DNA from: Micromonospora lupini str. Lupac 08
Lineage (GTDB): Bacteria; Actinomycetota; Actinomycetes; Mycobacteriales; Micromonosporaceae
Direction of reading: 5' to 3'
Assembly (NCBI RefSeq): GCF_000297395.2
Contig: NZ_HF570108.1
Location: 6,503,159 to 6,567,158, forward strand
DNA: 64,000 nucleotides
The notes beneath the pieces were generated by a model. It saw nothing but the letters and a program-made list of their open reading frames with translations. It did not search any database and was not told where the DNA came from. Shown piece by piece: positions 38,289 through 46,335 of the stretch (its first letter is position 1; every line of letters starts with the position of its first letter). Made by a program: the position numbers and the translations under genes.

Positions 38289-39124
38289 CGGGCCTCCCCC
38301 GCTGCCTGCTCGACGGCGTCCGCGCCCTCGGGCTGGTCGAGGGCCGACGGAGACGACGGGGCCGAGGGATGAGCCTGCGGCGCGGTGGTGGAGGCGTCGG
38401 CGCGTACTCGAAGAATCTGGTGGCCCTCGGCGCGCAAGCGGGCGACGGTGCTGGCGACCCGCGCGGCCGGCACCGCGACCTCGACCACCGCGACGGCCTC
38501 GTCGGTCGGCGCGGTCTCCTCGGTCAGCGAGCCGGCGGCCACCGCCCAGCGGCGCGCGGCCGGCAGCCGGACCGTCTCCCCGCGGTGGTCGCTGACCAGG
38601 ACCGTGCCGCCGGCGGCCAGCACCTCGTCGATCAGCCCGGGAACCAGGTCGCGGGTCGCGGCGTCGAGACCCTCCCACGGCTCGTCGAGCACCAGCAGGC
38701 CGGGTCGTCGCAGCATGGCCTGGGCGAGACCCACCTTCTGCGCCGTGCCCTTGGACAACTCCGGAAGCCGCACCGAGCTGAACGCGCCCAGGCCGAGCCG
38801 CTGCGTCCAGGTCGTCACCGCCTCGTCGGCTGCCGATCGCCCCAACCCGGCCACGCGGGCCATGCCGGTCAGGTAGCGGGAGACGGTGAAGGGCTGGTCG
38901 GCGGGGAAACGCTCCGGCACCCAGCCCACCCGGGCCGGCCGGTCGACGACGCGGCCCCGGCCCGGCCGCAGCACCCCGGCGGCCACCTGGAGCAGCGTGG
39001 ACTTGCCCACGCCGTTGCGCCCCAGGACGACCGCGACCTCACCCGGACCGATCTGCACATCCACGCCCCGCAGCACCCAGGAACCACGCCTGTGGTACCG
39101 CAACCAGACGTTCTCCAGCCGCAT
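38285..39124 (-). CDS. ABC transporter ATP-binding protein
   Basis: 279 residues: Walker A GRNGVGKST (about 35-43), an altered signature LSKGTAQKV, Walker B LLVLDEPWEGLD and switch histidine in SDHRGE. The LSGGQ-to-LSKGT form is seen in several bacterial exporters. A C-terminal extension of about 70 residues beyond the cassette contains a predicted ferredoxin-like part (EAVAVVEVAVPAARVAST) and a Pro/Ala tail. Coupled to the downstream permease by a four-base overlap. It starts 82 bases after rplA, across a 34-base palindrome. Confidence 0.88.
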   Translation of the reverse strand: MRLENVWLRYHRRGSWVLRGVDVQIGPGEVAVVLGRNGVGKSTLLQVAAGVLRPGRGRVVDRPARVGWVPERFPADQPFTVSRYLTGMARVAGLGRSAADEAVTTWTQRLGLGAFSSVRLPELSKGTAQKVGLAQAMLRRPGLLVLDEPWEGLDAATRDLVPGLIDEVLAAGGTVLVSDHRGETVRLPAARRWAVAAGSLTEETAPTDEAVAVVEVAVPAARVASTVARLRAEGHQILRVRADASTTAPQAHPSAPSSPSALDQPEGADAVEQAAGEAR

Positions 39125-39153
39125 GCGGTCGAGCTTGCCACACCGCAGACGCG

Positions 39154-39187
39154 CCGGGGCGCCGCCACGATCGTGGCGGCGCCCCGG
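39154..39187. terminator. 34-base perfect palindrome after rplA
   Basis: CCGGGGCGCCGCCACGA followed immediately by its exact complement, 17 pairs with no spacer. It lies 18 bases past the rplA stop and 30 bases upstream of the ABC ATPase start, so it most likely ends the rplKA transcript. Confidence 0.8.
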
Positions 39188-39205
39188 TACGAGCGAGCTG
39201 TCGGC

Positions 39206-39922
39206 TCAGGCCTCGGTCTGGTCCTCACGGAGGTTCTTCACCAGGTTCGGGTCGACCGGAACGCCCGGGCCCATGGTGGTGGTGAGGATGACCTTGCGGA
39301 GGTACTTGCCCTTCGCCGCGGACGGCTTGGCGCGCAGCACCTCGTCGAGCACCGCCGCGTAGTTGTCCACCAGCTGGGTCTCCGTGAAGGAGGCCTTGCC
39401 GATGATCAGGTGCAGGTTGGAGTGCTTGTCCACCCGGAAGGTGATCTTGCCACCCTTGATGTCCTGCACCGCCTTGGTGACGTCCATGGTCACCGTGCCG
39501 GTCTTCGGGTTCGGCATGAGACCGCGCGGGCCCAGGATCCGCGCGATCCGGCCGATCTTGGCCATCTGGTCCGGCGTGGCGATCGCCGCGTCGAAGTCGA
39601 GCCAACCACCCTGGATGCGGGCGACCAGCTCGTCCGTGCCCACCTCGTCCGCACCCGCGGCGGCGGCCTCTTCGGCCTTCGCGCCACTGGCGAACACGAT
39701 CACGCGGGCGGTCTTACCGGTGCCGTGCGGCAGGTTGACCACGCCGCGGACCATCTGGTCCGCCTTGCGGGGGTCGACGCCGAGGCGCATGGCGACCTCG
39801 ACCGTGGCGTCGAACTTGACGTTGGTGGTCTCCTTGGCCAGCTTCACGGCCTCGGAGGGGGTGTAGAGCTTCGACCGGTCGATGACGTCGGCGGCCTTGC
39901 GGTAGCTCTTGCTGCGCTGCAT
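39206..39922 (-). CDS. rplA: 50S ribosomal protein L1
   Basis: Stalk protein controlling E-site tRNA release. The 238-residue protein has YTPSEAVKLAKETTNVKFDA, VEVAMRLGVDPRKADQMVRG, VVNLPHGTGKTARVIVFASG, PKTGTVTMDVTKAVQDIKGG and KGKYLRKVILTTTMGPGVPV. Follows rplK after 78 bases. Confidence 0.98.
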   Translation of the reverse strand: MQRSKSYRKAADVIDRSKLYTPSEAVKLAKETTNVKFDATVEVAMRLGVDPRKADQMVRGVVNLPHGTGKTARVIVFASGAKAEEAAAAGADEVGTDELVARIQGGWLDFDAAIATPDQMAKIGRIARILGPRGLMPNPKTGTVTMDVTKAVQDIKGGKITFRVDKHSNLHLIIGKASFTETQLVDNYAAVLDEVLRAKPSAAKGKYLRKVILTTTMGPGVPVDPNLVKNLREDQTEA

Positions 39923-40000
39923 TGCTTATTACTCCTGTGGTCTCTGGCGGGCCGCTCGGCGCGGGCCCTCCCACGGTCGGAACGTCGGCAGGGCCGAACG

Positions 40001-40432
40001 TCAGTCGCTGACGGTGATGCCCATCGACCGGGCGGTGCCGGCGATGATCTTCTCGGCCTGGTCCAGGTCGTTGGCGTTGAGGTCGGCCATCTTCTTCTCG
40101 GCGATCTCACGCAGCTGGGCGCGGCTCACCGAGCCGACCTTCTCGGCCTGCGGGACGCCCGAACCCTTCTGCACACCGGCGGCCTTGATCAGCAGCCGGG
40201 CGGCGGGCGGGGTCTTCAGCACGAAGCTGAAGGACCGGTCCTCGAACACGCTGATCTCGGCGGGGACGATGTCGCCCCGCTGGGACTCGGTCTGCGCGTT
40301 GTAGGACTTGCAGAACTCCATGATGTTCACGCCGTGCTGGCCGAGCGCGGGGCCGACCGGCGGCGCCGGCGTGGCCTGGCCCGCCGGCAACTGAAGCGTG
40401 AACGTCTTGACGAGCTTCTTCTTCGGAGGCAT
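40001..40432 (-). CDS. rplK: 50S ribosomal protein L11
   Basis: Binds the GTPase-associated 23S region and is needed for stringent RelA activation and thiopeptide action. The 143-residue protein begins MPPKKKLVKTFTLQLPAGQA and has TPAPPVGPALGQHGVNIMEF, DRSFSFVLKTPPAARLLIKA and MADLNANDLDQAEKIIAGTA. The proline-rich hinge is normal, so no sign of thiostrepton resistance. Confidence 0.98.
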   Translation of the reverse strand: MPPKKKLVKTFTLQLPAGQATPAPPVGPALGQHGVNIMEFCKSYNAQTESQRGDIVPAEISVFEDRSFSFVLKTPPAARLLIKAAGVQKGSGVPQAEKVGSVSRAQLREIAEKKMADLNANDLDQAEKIIAGTARSMGITVSD

Positions 40433-40584
40433 GTCACTTCCTGGGGCTTGGAGCTGGGAAAATGCGGCCGTCGCCGCCCTCGGGACGCGCACGGTCAGCG
40501 CGTTGCGACAGCGGCGACGTTCAAGAGTAGCGCAGGCCGCAGCCCACTCGTCCGCCGAGGTCGAGCGGGAGGGCGTACGCCGAC

Positions 40585-40613
40585 GTCGGCGGCGGGCCGG
40601 GCCCGCCGCCGAC
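40585..40613 (-). terminator. hairpin after nusG
   Basis: GTCGGCGGCGGGC / GCCCGCCGCCGAC, 13 pairs, loop CGG, starting 7 bases past the nusG stop. It separates secE-nusG from rplKA, at least partially. Confidence 0.75.
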
Positions 40614-40619
40614 GACCGG

Positions 40620-41342
40620 TCAGATCTTGGCGACCTGGTTGAAGTTGAGCTCCACCGGGGTCTCCCGGCCGAAGATCGACACCAGCACCTTGAGCTTCTG
40701 CTGGTCGGCGTTGATCTCGCTGATCGTGGCCGGCAGCGACGCGAACGCGCCGTCGGTGACGGTGACCGAGTCGCCGACCTCGAAGTCGAGGACCCTGATC
40801 TCCGGCTTGGCCTTCTTCTGCTCGGTCTCGACGGCCGGCGCCAGCCACTTCAGCACCTCGTCGAGGGAGAGCGGCGCGGGCCGGTCGGCCCGGTCGGTCG
40901 CACCCACGAAGCCGGTCACACCAGGGGTGTTGCGGACACACGAGTAGGACTCGGCGGTCAGCTCCATCCGGACGAGGATGTAGCCCGGGAAGACCTTGGC
41001 CTGGATCTGGGAACGCTTACCGTTCTTGACCTCGACCTCTTCCCGGGTCGGCACCTCGACCTGGTAGATGAAGTCCTCCATGTCGAGGCTCGTGATCCGG
41101 GTCTCGAGGTTGGTCTTCACCTTGTTCTCGTAACCGGCGTACGAGTGCACCACGTACCAGTCACCCGGGGCGTAGCGCAGCTTCTGCCGCAGCTCGGCGA
41201 CCGGGTCGTACTCCTCGTCCGGCGCAGGCTCGGTGGTGGGGAACTCCGGCTCGCTGGCGGCCTCAACCGACTCGTCACCAGCCGCCGTCGCGACCGTGGA
41301 CTGCTCGTCCACCGGTCCGGCGGTCTCGTCGTACTCAGGCAC
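40620..41342 (-). CDS. nusG: transcription termination/antitermination factor NusG
   Basis: NusG binds RNA polymerase and links it to Rho or the ribosome. The 240-residue protein has an acidic N-terminal extension of about 70 residues, the NGN domain (GDWYVVHSYAGYENKVKTNL, FPGYILVRMELTAESYSCVR, TPGVTGFVGATDRADRP) and a KOW domain (VGDSVTVTDGAFASLPATIS, IFGRETPVELNFNQVAKI). The acidic extension is typical of high-GC Gram-positives. It follows secE. Confidence 0.98.
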   Translation of the reverse strand: MPEYDETAGPVDEQSTVATAAGDESVEAASEPEFPTTEPAPDEEYDPVAELRQKLRYAPGDWYVVHSYAGYENKVKTNLETRITSLDMEDFIYQVEVPTREEVEVKNGKRSQIQAKVFPGYILVRMELTAESYSCVRNTPGVTGFVGATDRADRPAPLSLDEVLKWLAPAVETEQKKAKPEIRVLDFEVGDSVTVTDGAFASLPATISEINADQQKLKVLVSIFGRETPVELNFNQVAKI

Positions 41343-41381
41343 GCTCGCTCACTTCCGTCACTATCGGCTGGAGACAGCCGG

Positions 41382-41774
41382 TCAGTCCGAGTTGCCGAAG
41401 ACGAACAACACGACCTTGGCGAAGCCGTAGTCCAGCACGCCCACGATCGTCAGCATCACCGCGACGAACGTGACCACCACGGCGGTGTACGTCAGCAACT
41501 CCTTGCGGGTCGGCCAGATGACCTTACGCAGTTCGGCAACGACCTCGCGGAAAAACCGGGCGATGCGGCCGAACACGCCCACCCGACCGGTTTCCGACCT
41601 CGTGGTCGGCCGGCTGTCCGCCGATTCCGCCCGGGCGCGGGACCGCGTCGCGGTGCCTCCCCGGGAGACCGGCTCGTCCGCGCTGGTGGCGTCGTCGTCG
41701 GCTACGTCGTCGACGACCTCGTCGTCCAGACGATCGTCGCCGGCGTCCTCGCCGCGCCGCTTGTTGTCGGCCAC
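41382..41774 (-). CDS. secE: preprotein translocase subunit SecE
   Basis: Single-span partner of SecY. The 130-residue protein has an acidic/Arg-rich N-terminal tail, then the conserved amphipathic motif FFREVVAELRKVIWPTRKEL and one membrane helix (TYTAVVVTFVAVMLTIVGVL). GTG 41774 is chosen because GGAGG lies five bases upstream. It is 39 bases upstream of nusG and downstream of tRNA-Trp. Confidence 0.95.
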   Translation of the reverse strand: MADNKRRGEDAGDDRLDDEVVDDVADDDATSADEPVSRGGTATRSRARAESADSRPTTRSETGRVGVFGRIARFFREVVAELRKVIWPTRKELLTYTAVVVTFVAVMLTIVGVLDYGFAKVVLFVFGNSD

Positions 41775-41938
41775 TTCGCCCTCCGTCGCGGAATCTCGGG
41801 TCACACGCCGGGTGGCGTGCGCGGCGCTGGTCACGCCAGCCGGGCCAAACCGTCCCGCGACGGGCCGCGGCCGGTGGATCAACCGGGGGCCCCGAATGCC
41901 TCGGAACCACCCCGCCGATGCCACCACCACGGGCCGGA

Positions 41939-41957
41939 CGCCGCCTTGTCGGCGGCG
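41939..41957 (-). terminator. hairpin after tRNA-Trp
   Basis: CGCCGCC / GGCGGCG, 7 pairs, loop TTGTC, about 30 bases past the tRNA. It may partially separate tRNA-Trp from secE. Confidence 0.5.
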
Positions 41958-41987
41958 CGACCCACGGGAACGGTCAGGCCTGAGGCG

Positions 41988-42060
<73 letters not shown>

Positions 42061-42127
42061 GTGCGGCAACACTCGCCCCACGCGGTCACAGACGACCGTG
42101 CAGGGGTCACTTGCCCCACGGCGGACC

Positions 42128-42157
42128 AGTGTACGGGTAGGCGCCCGACTTTCCCAA
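42128..42157 (-). promoter_or_regulatory. promoter of tRNA-Trp/secE: TTGGGA-N18-TACACT
   Basis: Minus-strand -35 TTGGGA (42152-42157), 18-base spacer, -10 TACACT (42128-42133), about 60 bases upstream of the tRNA. Confidence 0.55.
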
Positions 42158-42223
42158 CCGGTCTCCCCGCCACGCGTGGCGGACCCGGTCCGGCGTGTCG
42201 TCGCCGACGACCACCGGGGCATT

Positions 42224-42616
42224 TCAGCTCGCGGTGCGGATGGTCGCCCGCGCCTGCGAGACCACCTTCTCGCCCAGACAGGTCGCGGTCACATCGAGCC
42301 GCGTCAGCCCGTCCTCGGTCACCTCACGGACCTTCGCGGTGACCTCGATCTCGGTCCCCTGGTCGTCGTCGGGGACCACCACCGGCCGGGTGAAGCGAAC
42401 GCCGTACTCGACCACCGCGTCGGGCGCCCCGGCCCACTCGGCGACCGCCCGACCGACCAGGGCCATCGTGAACATGCCGTGCGCGATCACCCCGGGCAGC
42501 CCCACCTTCGTGGCGACCCGGTCGCTCCAGTGGATCGGGTTGAAGTCACCCGAGGCGCCGGCGTAGCGGACCAGGTCCGCCCGGGTCACCCGGAACGTCT
42601 TGACTGGCAGCTCCAT
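42224..42616 (-). CDS. hadB: MaoC/HotDog (R)-enoyl hydratase, HadB-like
   Basis: 130 residues with the hydratase-2 motif YAGASGDFNPIHWSD (catalytic Asp and His at about 24 and 29) and the substrate-loop GVIAHGMFTMALVG. It starts one base after the hadA-like gene. In Mycobacterium tuberculosis HadA and HadB form the FAS-II dehydratase for mycolic acids and lie in the same rpmG-hadABC-tRNA-Trp order. Micromonosporaceae lack mycolates, so the physiological substrate here is not known; a general acyl-CoA/ACP dehydratase is inferred. Confidence 0.88.
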   Translation of the reverse strand: MELPVKTFRVTRADLVRYAGASGDFNPIHWSDRVATKVGLPGVIAHGMFTMALVGRAVAEWAGAPDAVVEYGVRFTRPVVVPDDDQGTEIEVTAKVREVTEDGLTRLDVTATCLGEKVVSQARATIRTAS

Positions 42617-42617
42617 C

Positions 42618-43064
42618 TCAGCCCTCCCCGCGAATGACGTACCGGGCCCAGACGGCGACCACCGGTTCCCCGGCGACGGTGCTCACGTCGGTGCGGGTGG
42701 TCAGGAAGCCGTGCCCGCCCCGGTTGCTGACGTCCTCGATGGTGTTCGTGCAGACCAGCTCGTCGCCCGCGACCACCGGCCGGGTGTACGCGAACCGCTG
42801 GTCACCGTGCACCAGCCGGCTGTAGTCCACACCCAGGGCCGGGTCCTCGATGATCTGTCGGCTCGCCGCCATGGTGACGATCACCGGAAAGGTCGGCGGG
42901 GCGACCACGTCCGGGTGGCCCAGCGCCTGCGCCGCCACCGGGTCGTGGTGGGCCGCGTCGGTGGCGCCGATGGCCGTGGCGAACTCACGGATCTTTTCTC
43001 GGCCCACCTGGTAGGGGGCGGTCGGCGGATACGTCCGGCCGACGAAGGAAGGGTCCAGAGACAT
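42618..43064 (-). CDS. hadA: MaoC N-terminal-like dehydratase subunit, HadA-like (UPF0336)
   Basis: 148 residues with VGRTYPPTAPYQVGREKIRE at the N-terminus, APPTFPVIVTM and LVHGDQRFAYTRPVVAGDEL, the pattern of HadA/HadC subunits. It lacks the DxxxxH catalytic pair of HadB and would supply the substrate-binding half of a heterodimer. It is located between rpmG and hadB on the same strand. Confidence 0.88.
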   Translation of the reverse strand: MSLDPSFVGRTYPPTAPYQVGREKIREFATAIGATDAAHHDPVAAQALGHPDVVAPPTFPVIVTMAASRQIIEDPALGVDYSRLVHGDQRFAYTRPVVAGDELVCTNTIEDVSNRGGHGFLTTRTDVSTVAGEPVVAVWARYVIRGEG

Positions 43065-43188
43065 GCCGCGAACCTACACGGAAAGCACAATCGCCGATCT
43101 GCTCGGCAGGCGGCGGCAGAGCCGCGGCGTACCGGTCAGATCGGCGATTGGAAAGCCTCGTCAATGGCCGGCGTGTGCCGGCCAGAGA

Positions 43189-43356
43189 TCAGCGGGTCTC
43201 GCGGTGAACCGTGTGCCGGCCGTCGCGCGGGCAGAACTTCTTCAGCTCGATGCGGTCGGGGTCGTTCCGGCGGTTCTTGCGCGTGATGTAGTTGCGCTCC
43301 TTGCACTCCACACACGCCAAAGTGATCTTCGGCCGGACATCGGTAGCCTTCGCCAC
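43189..43356 (-). CDS. rpmG: 50S ribosomal protein L33, zinc ribbon missing one cysteine
   Basis: 55 residues: ATDVRPKITLACVECKERNY, ITRKNRRNDPDRIELKKFCP, then RDGRHTVHRETR. The first CxxC (CVEC) is intact but the second pair reads CPRD, so the fourth zinc ligand is aspartate instead of cysteine. Start GTG 43356. The gene heads rpmG-hadA-hadB behind a promoter at 43400-43429. Confidence 0.96.
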   Translation of the reverse strand: MAKATDVRPKITLACVECKERNYITRKNRRNDPDRIELKKFCPRDGRHTVHRETR

Positions 43357-43399
43357 GGCGGAGTGCCTTCCTCGCTAACGGAAACAACTACGACGCGTC

Positions 43400-43429
43400 A
43401 GCCTAGACGCTGACTGCGCGGACATGCAA
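43400..43429 (-). promoter_or_regulatory. rpmG promoter TTGCAT-N18-TAGGCT with overlapping inverted repeat
   Basis: Minus-strand -35 TTGCAT (43424-43429) and -10 TAGGCT (43400-43405), 18-base spacer. A 6-bp inverted repeat GTCAGC / GCTGAC (43397-43402 and 43409-43414) overlaps the -10 and could be an operator. Confidence 0.5.
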
Positions 43430-43488
43430 AGTGGGCGCCAGTGGCGCCCATCTCCACGACGACCGGGAACGAGCCCGGAAGACGAGAG

Positions 43489-43561
43489 TAGCGGTGGCCG
43501 GACTTGAACCGGCGACACAGCGATTATGAGCCGCTTGCTCTGCCATCTGAGCTACACCGCC
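43489..43561 (-). tRNA. tRNA-Met (CAT, elongator type)
   Basis: 73 bases: acceptor GGCGGTG/CACCGCT (one G-T pair), D arm GCTC...GAGC, anticodon arm AGCGG-CTCATAA-TCGCT with anticodon CAT, T arm GCCGG-TTCAAGT-CCGGC. The paired first base and sequence fit elongator rather than initiator tRNA. No encoded CCA. Confidence 0.96.
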
Positions 43562-43585
43562 GCGGTGGGTCCAGCTGAACCCTCG

Positions 43586-43658
43586 AGCCCCCTTACGGAA
43601 TCGAACCGTAGACCTTCTCCTTACCATGGAGACGCTCTGCCGACTGAGCTAAGGGGGC
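43586..43658 (-). tRNA. tRNA-Thr (GGT)
   Basis: 73 bases: acceptor GCCCCCT/AGGGGGC, anticodon arm TCTCC-ATGGTAA-GGAGA with anticodon GGT, T arm TACGG-TTCGATT-CCGTA. It lies 24 bases upstream of tRNA-Met on the same strand, the conserved thrT-metT-rpmG order. Confidence 0.96.
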
Positions 43659-43691
43659 CTGCGCGATCTCCCCGTGGGGCGCGCAGAAGTA

Positions 43692-43720
43692 AGAGTACAC
43701 GGCCCGGCTCGACAGGTGAA
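43692..43720 (-). promoter_or_regulatory. promoter of tRNA-Thr/tRNA-Met: TTCACC-N17-TACTCT
   Basis: Minus-strand -35 TTCACC (43715-43720), 17-base spacer, -10 TACTCT (43692-43697), about 35 bases upstream of tRNA-Thr. Confidence 0.6.
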
Positions 43721-43751
43721 ATCGGATCCCCGGTGATCGTCTACACCCAGC

Positions 43752-46277
43752 TCAGGGCACGACACGCAGGCGCGGAAGCTCCGCACCGGAGATCGTTTCG
43801 GGGTCGACCTGAGCGCCGAACCAGGCCGCCAACCGCTCGTACGGCAGCGGTCGACTGAACAGGAAGCCCTGGCCGATCTCGCACCCGATGTCCTGGAGGA
43901 GCTCCAGGGTCAGCTCGCTCTCCACACCCTCGGCGACCACGGCCAGACCAAACTGCTGAGAGAGCGTCACCACCGCGTTGACGATCGCCAGGTCCCCCGG
44001 ATCGGTCGCCATGCCCTGCACGAAGGACCGGTCCACCTTCACCTCGTGCACCGGCAGCCGGCGCAGGTGGGCGAGCGACGAGTCACCGGTGCCGAAGTCG
44101 TCCACCGACAGCCGGACGCCGAGATCGCGGAGCCTGCGCAGCGTCGGGATCGGCCGGTCCGTGCCGTCCAGGACCCCCGACTCGGTGATCTCCAGGGTGA
44201 GGCGCTGCGCCGGCACCCCGTACTCGGTCAGCAGCTCCTGCACCCGGTCCGGGAAGTGCTGGTCGGTGAGCGTCCGGGCGGCGAGGTTCACGGCGATGGG
44301 CAGCGGCTGGTCCGCCTGGGCCCAGTCCCGGCTGCGCCGCAAGCCCTCGCGGAGGACCACCTCGGTGAGCCGGCTCAACTGGCCGGTGTGCGCGGCCACC
44401 GCCACGAAGTCCTCGGGAGCGACGGTGCCGTGCGTCGGGTGCTCCCACCGGGCCAGACACTCGACGCCGACCAGACGCCGGTCCCGCAGGGTCACCTTGG
44501 GCTGGAAGTAGACCTCCAGCTCGTCCTGGTCCAGAGCGCGGCGCAGGTCGCCGGCGAGGCCCAGCCGGCGCAGCGACCGGGACTCCAGAGCCGGATTGAA
44601 CAACTGCACGCTGCCCGGCACCGACTTGGCGGCGTTCGCCGCCAGATCGACCCGGAGCAGCAGGGTCGCGGCATCGCTGCCGTGATCCGGGTGTACGGCG
44701 ACCCCGACGGCGGTGTTCACGTCGAGGGTGAGCGCGTCGAAGACCATCTCGTCGCGGATCTGGTCGCGCAGTTGACCGGCCAGCTCCAGCGCCGCGTCGG
44801 CGTTCTCCAGGCGCAGCGTCACCAGGAACTCGTCGCCGCCGACGCGGCCGATCAGGGCCGACGACGGCGCGCTGGCCCGCAGCCGGTTCGCCACCTCGAC
44901 GAGGACCTTGTCCCCGGCTGCGTGGCCGAGGGACTCGTTCACCTGCCGCAGCCCGTCGACGTCGAAGAGCAGCAACGCCACCACCTCGTCGGGCGCCCCG
45001 ATCTTCACCGACTCGTCCAGCGCCCCGGTGACGCGCCGCCGGTTGGGCAGCCGCGTCAGGGTGTCGTGGTACGCGTCGTGCCGCAGGCGGTCGACCAGCC
45101 GGGAATTCTCCAGCGCCACCGCCGCGTGCGCTGCCACCGTCTCGAAGATGGGGATGTCGCCGGGGGCGAAGTGCCCGATGTCGCTGAGGCGGTTCGCCAC
45201 CTCCAGAGTGCCGATCACGGCCTGCCCGGAGCGCAGCGGCACCACGATCACGTCTTTGATCTCGCTGGCGCTGACCTCGCGGCGCAGCTCCCCCTCGTCA
45301 CCCAGCAGACGCCCCATCGACAGGGTCTTCGCCAGCTCCCGCGTCCGCTCACGAAGGATCGGCGGCGTCGGGGCGACGTCGAGCAGCCCCGGCATGTCGA
45401 CCCGGGCCGTCAACAGCACCTCCGGATGCCGCCCCTGACGGGGAAGCCACAGGGTCGCGGACTCCGCCTGCATGAGAGCACGAACGCGGTCGAGCAGGAC
45501 GTCGGCGAGCGCCGCGTCGGCACCGCTCGTGGTGATCAACCGGGCCAGGTCGTACATCCCGGTCAGGGTGCGGTGCTGCCTGAAGAACTGGGCGTACGAC
45601 CGGTAGACCAGGGCGAGCGCGGCGAACAGGGCCGCCAACAGCAGCGCCGACCACCAGGTCTTGCGCAGCGCGATCAGCACAAGGAGACCGACGGAGGCGT
45701 TGATCGAGGTGGTGAGGAACACCGACGGAGTCGTCCGCAGCGCCTCGCGGCCAGCCTGCCAGCCCTGCAGAAGGACATGTACGCCGACCACCGAGACGAG
45801 ACTGAACAGGGTGATGGCGTTGACCGCGAGGAAGAGACTGATCCACGTCCCGGGGCCCACGTCGTGCAGCGGGGGCAGTCGCAGGAGAAGCAGGCCGGCC
45901 AGCGACGTGGCCGCCGCGGCCCGCGCGACGTTGAACCAGAACTTGGCCGGAGGGAAGCGCTGCCTGGCGCTGTAGACCAGCGAGGCGAGCGTGTAGATCA
46001 GAACGACAGTCAACGGCGGCAGGAAGAACAGCGCCACCACGAGTGGGATCTCCGTGAGCGTCACGCCCACGGACTGCCGCCGTACGACGAAGTTCAGCAC
46101 CGGAATGCTGATCCCGGCCATCGCCAGGAAGATCAGGAACGCCAGCCCCCAGTCCCCGTAGGGACGGTCCGAGATGACACTGATCGCGGTGCACGAGAGG
46201 ATGGCGAACAGCGCCATGGGGCCAGTAATGAGCCAAGCGCGGTCCGTTGACTTACGCCGTTGGTCACGCTCGGCCAT
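43752..46277 (-). CDS. membrane GAF-GGDEF-EAL c-di-GMP cyclase/phosphodiesterase
   Basis: The 841-residue protein has about seven membrane helices (residues 15-230), a GAF-like domain (about 240-395), a GGDEF domain (400-560) with intact GGDEF at 480-484, and an EAL domain (575-830). The EAL residues needed for catalysis are present: E606 (ECL), N664, E696 (LEITES), D726-D727 (DDFGTG), K747 and E783. No RxxD inhibitory site precedes GGDEF. Both making and breaking of c-di-GMP are therefore possible. In streptomycetes such enzymes control development; the role here is inferred. ATG 46277 has GAGGGAG upstream. A small exported-peptide gene precedes it. Confidence 0.93.
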   Translation of the reverse strand: MAERDQRRKSTDRAWLITGPMALFAILSCTAISVISDRPYGDWGLAFLIFLAMAGISIPVLNFVVRRQSVGVTLTEIPLVVALFFLPPLTVVLIYTLASLVYSARQRFPPAKFWFNVARAAAATSLAGLLLLRLPPLHDVGPGTWISLFLAVNAITLFSLVSVVGVHVLLQGWQAGREALRTTPSVFLTTSINASVGLLVLIALRKTWWSALLLAALFAALALVYRSYAQFFRQHRTLTGMYDLARLITTSGADAALADVLLDRVRALMQAESATLWLPRQGRHPEVLLTARVDMPGLLDVAPTPPILRERTRELAKTLSMGRLLGDEGELRREVSASEIKDVIVVPLRSGQAVIGTLEVANRLSDIGHFAPGDIPIFETVAAHAAVALENSRLVDRLRHDAYHDTLTRLPNRRRVTGALDESVKIGAPDEVVALLLFDVDGLRQVNESLGHAAGDKVLVEVANRLRASAPSSALIGRVGGDEFLVTLRLENADAALELAGQLRDQIRDEMVFDALTLDVNTAVGVAVHPDHGSDAATLLLRVDLAANAAKSVPGSVQLFNPALESRSLRRLGLAGDLRRALDQDELEVYFQPKVTLRDRRLVGVECLARWEHPTHGTVAPEDFVAVAAHTGQLSRLTEVVLREGLRRSRDWAQADQPLPIAVNLAARTLTDQHFPDRVQELLTEYGVPAQRLTLEITESGVLDGTDRPIPTLRRLRDLGVRLSVDDFGTGDSSLAHLRRLPVHEVKVDRSFVQGMATDPGDLAIVNAVVTLSQQFGLAVVAEGVESELTLELLQDIGCEIGQGFLFSRPLPYERLAAWFGAQVDPETISGAELPRLRVVP

Positions 46278-46335
46278 ACCGCTCCCTCTGAAAGACGCCG
46301 CCCGCCGAGGCTGCCCTCACGGGCTACACCCCGAG

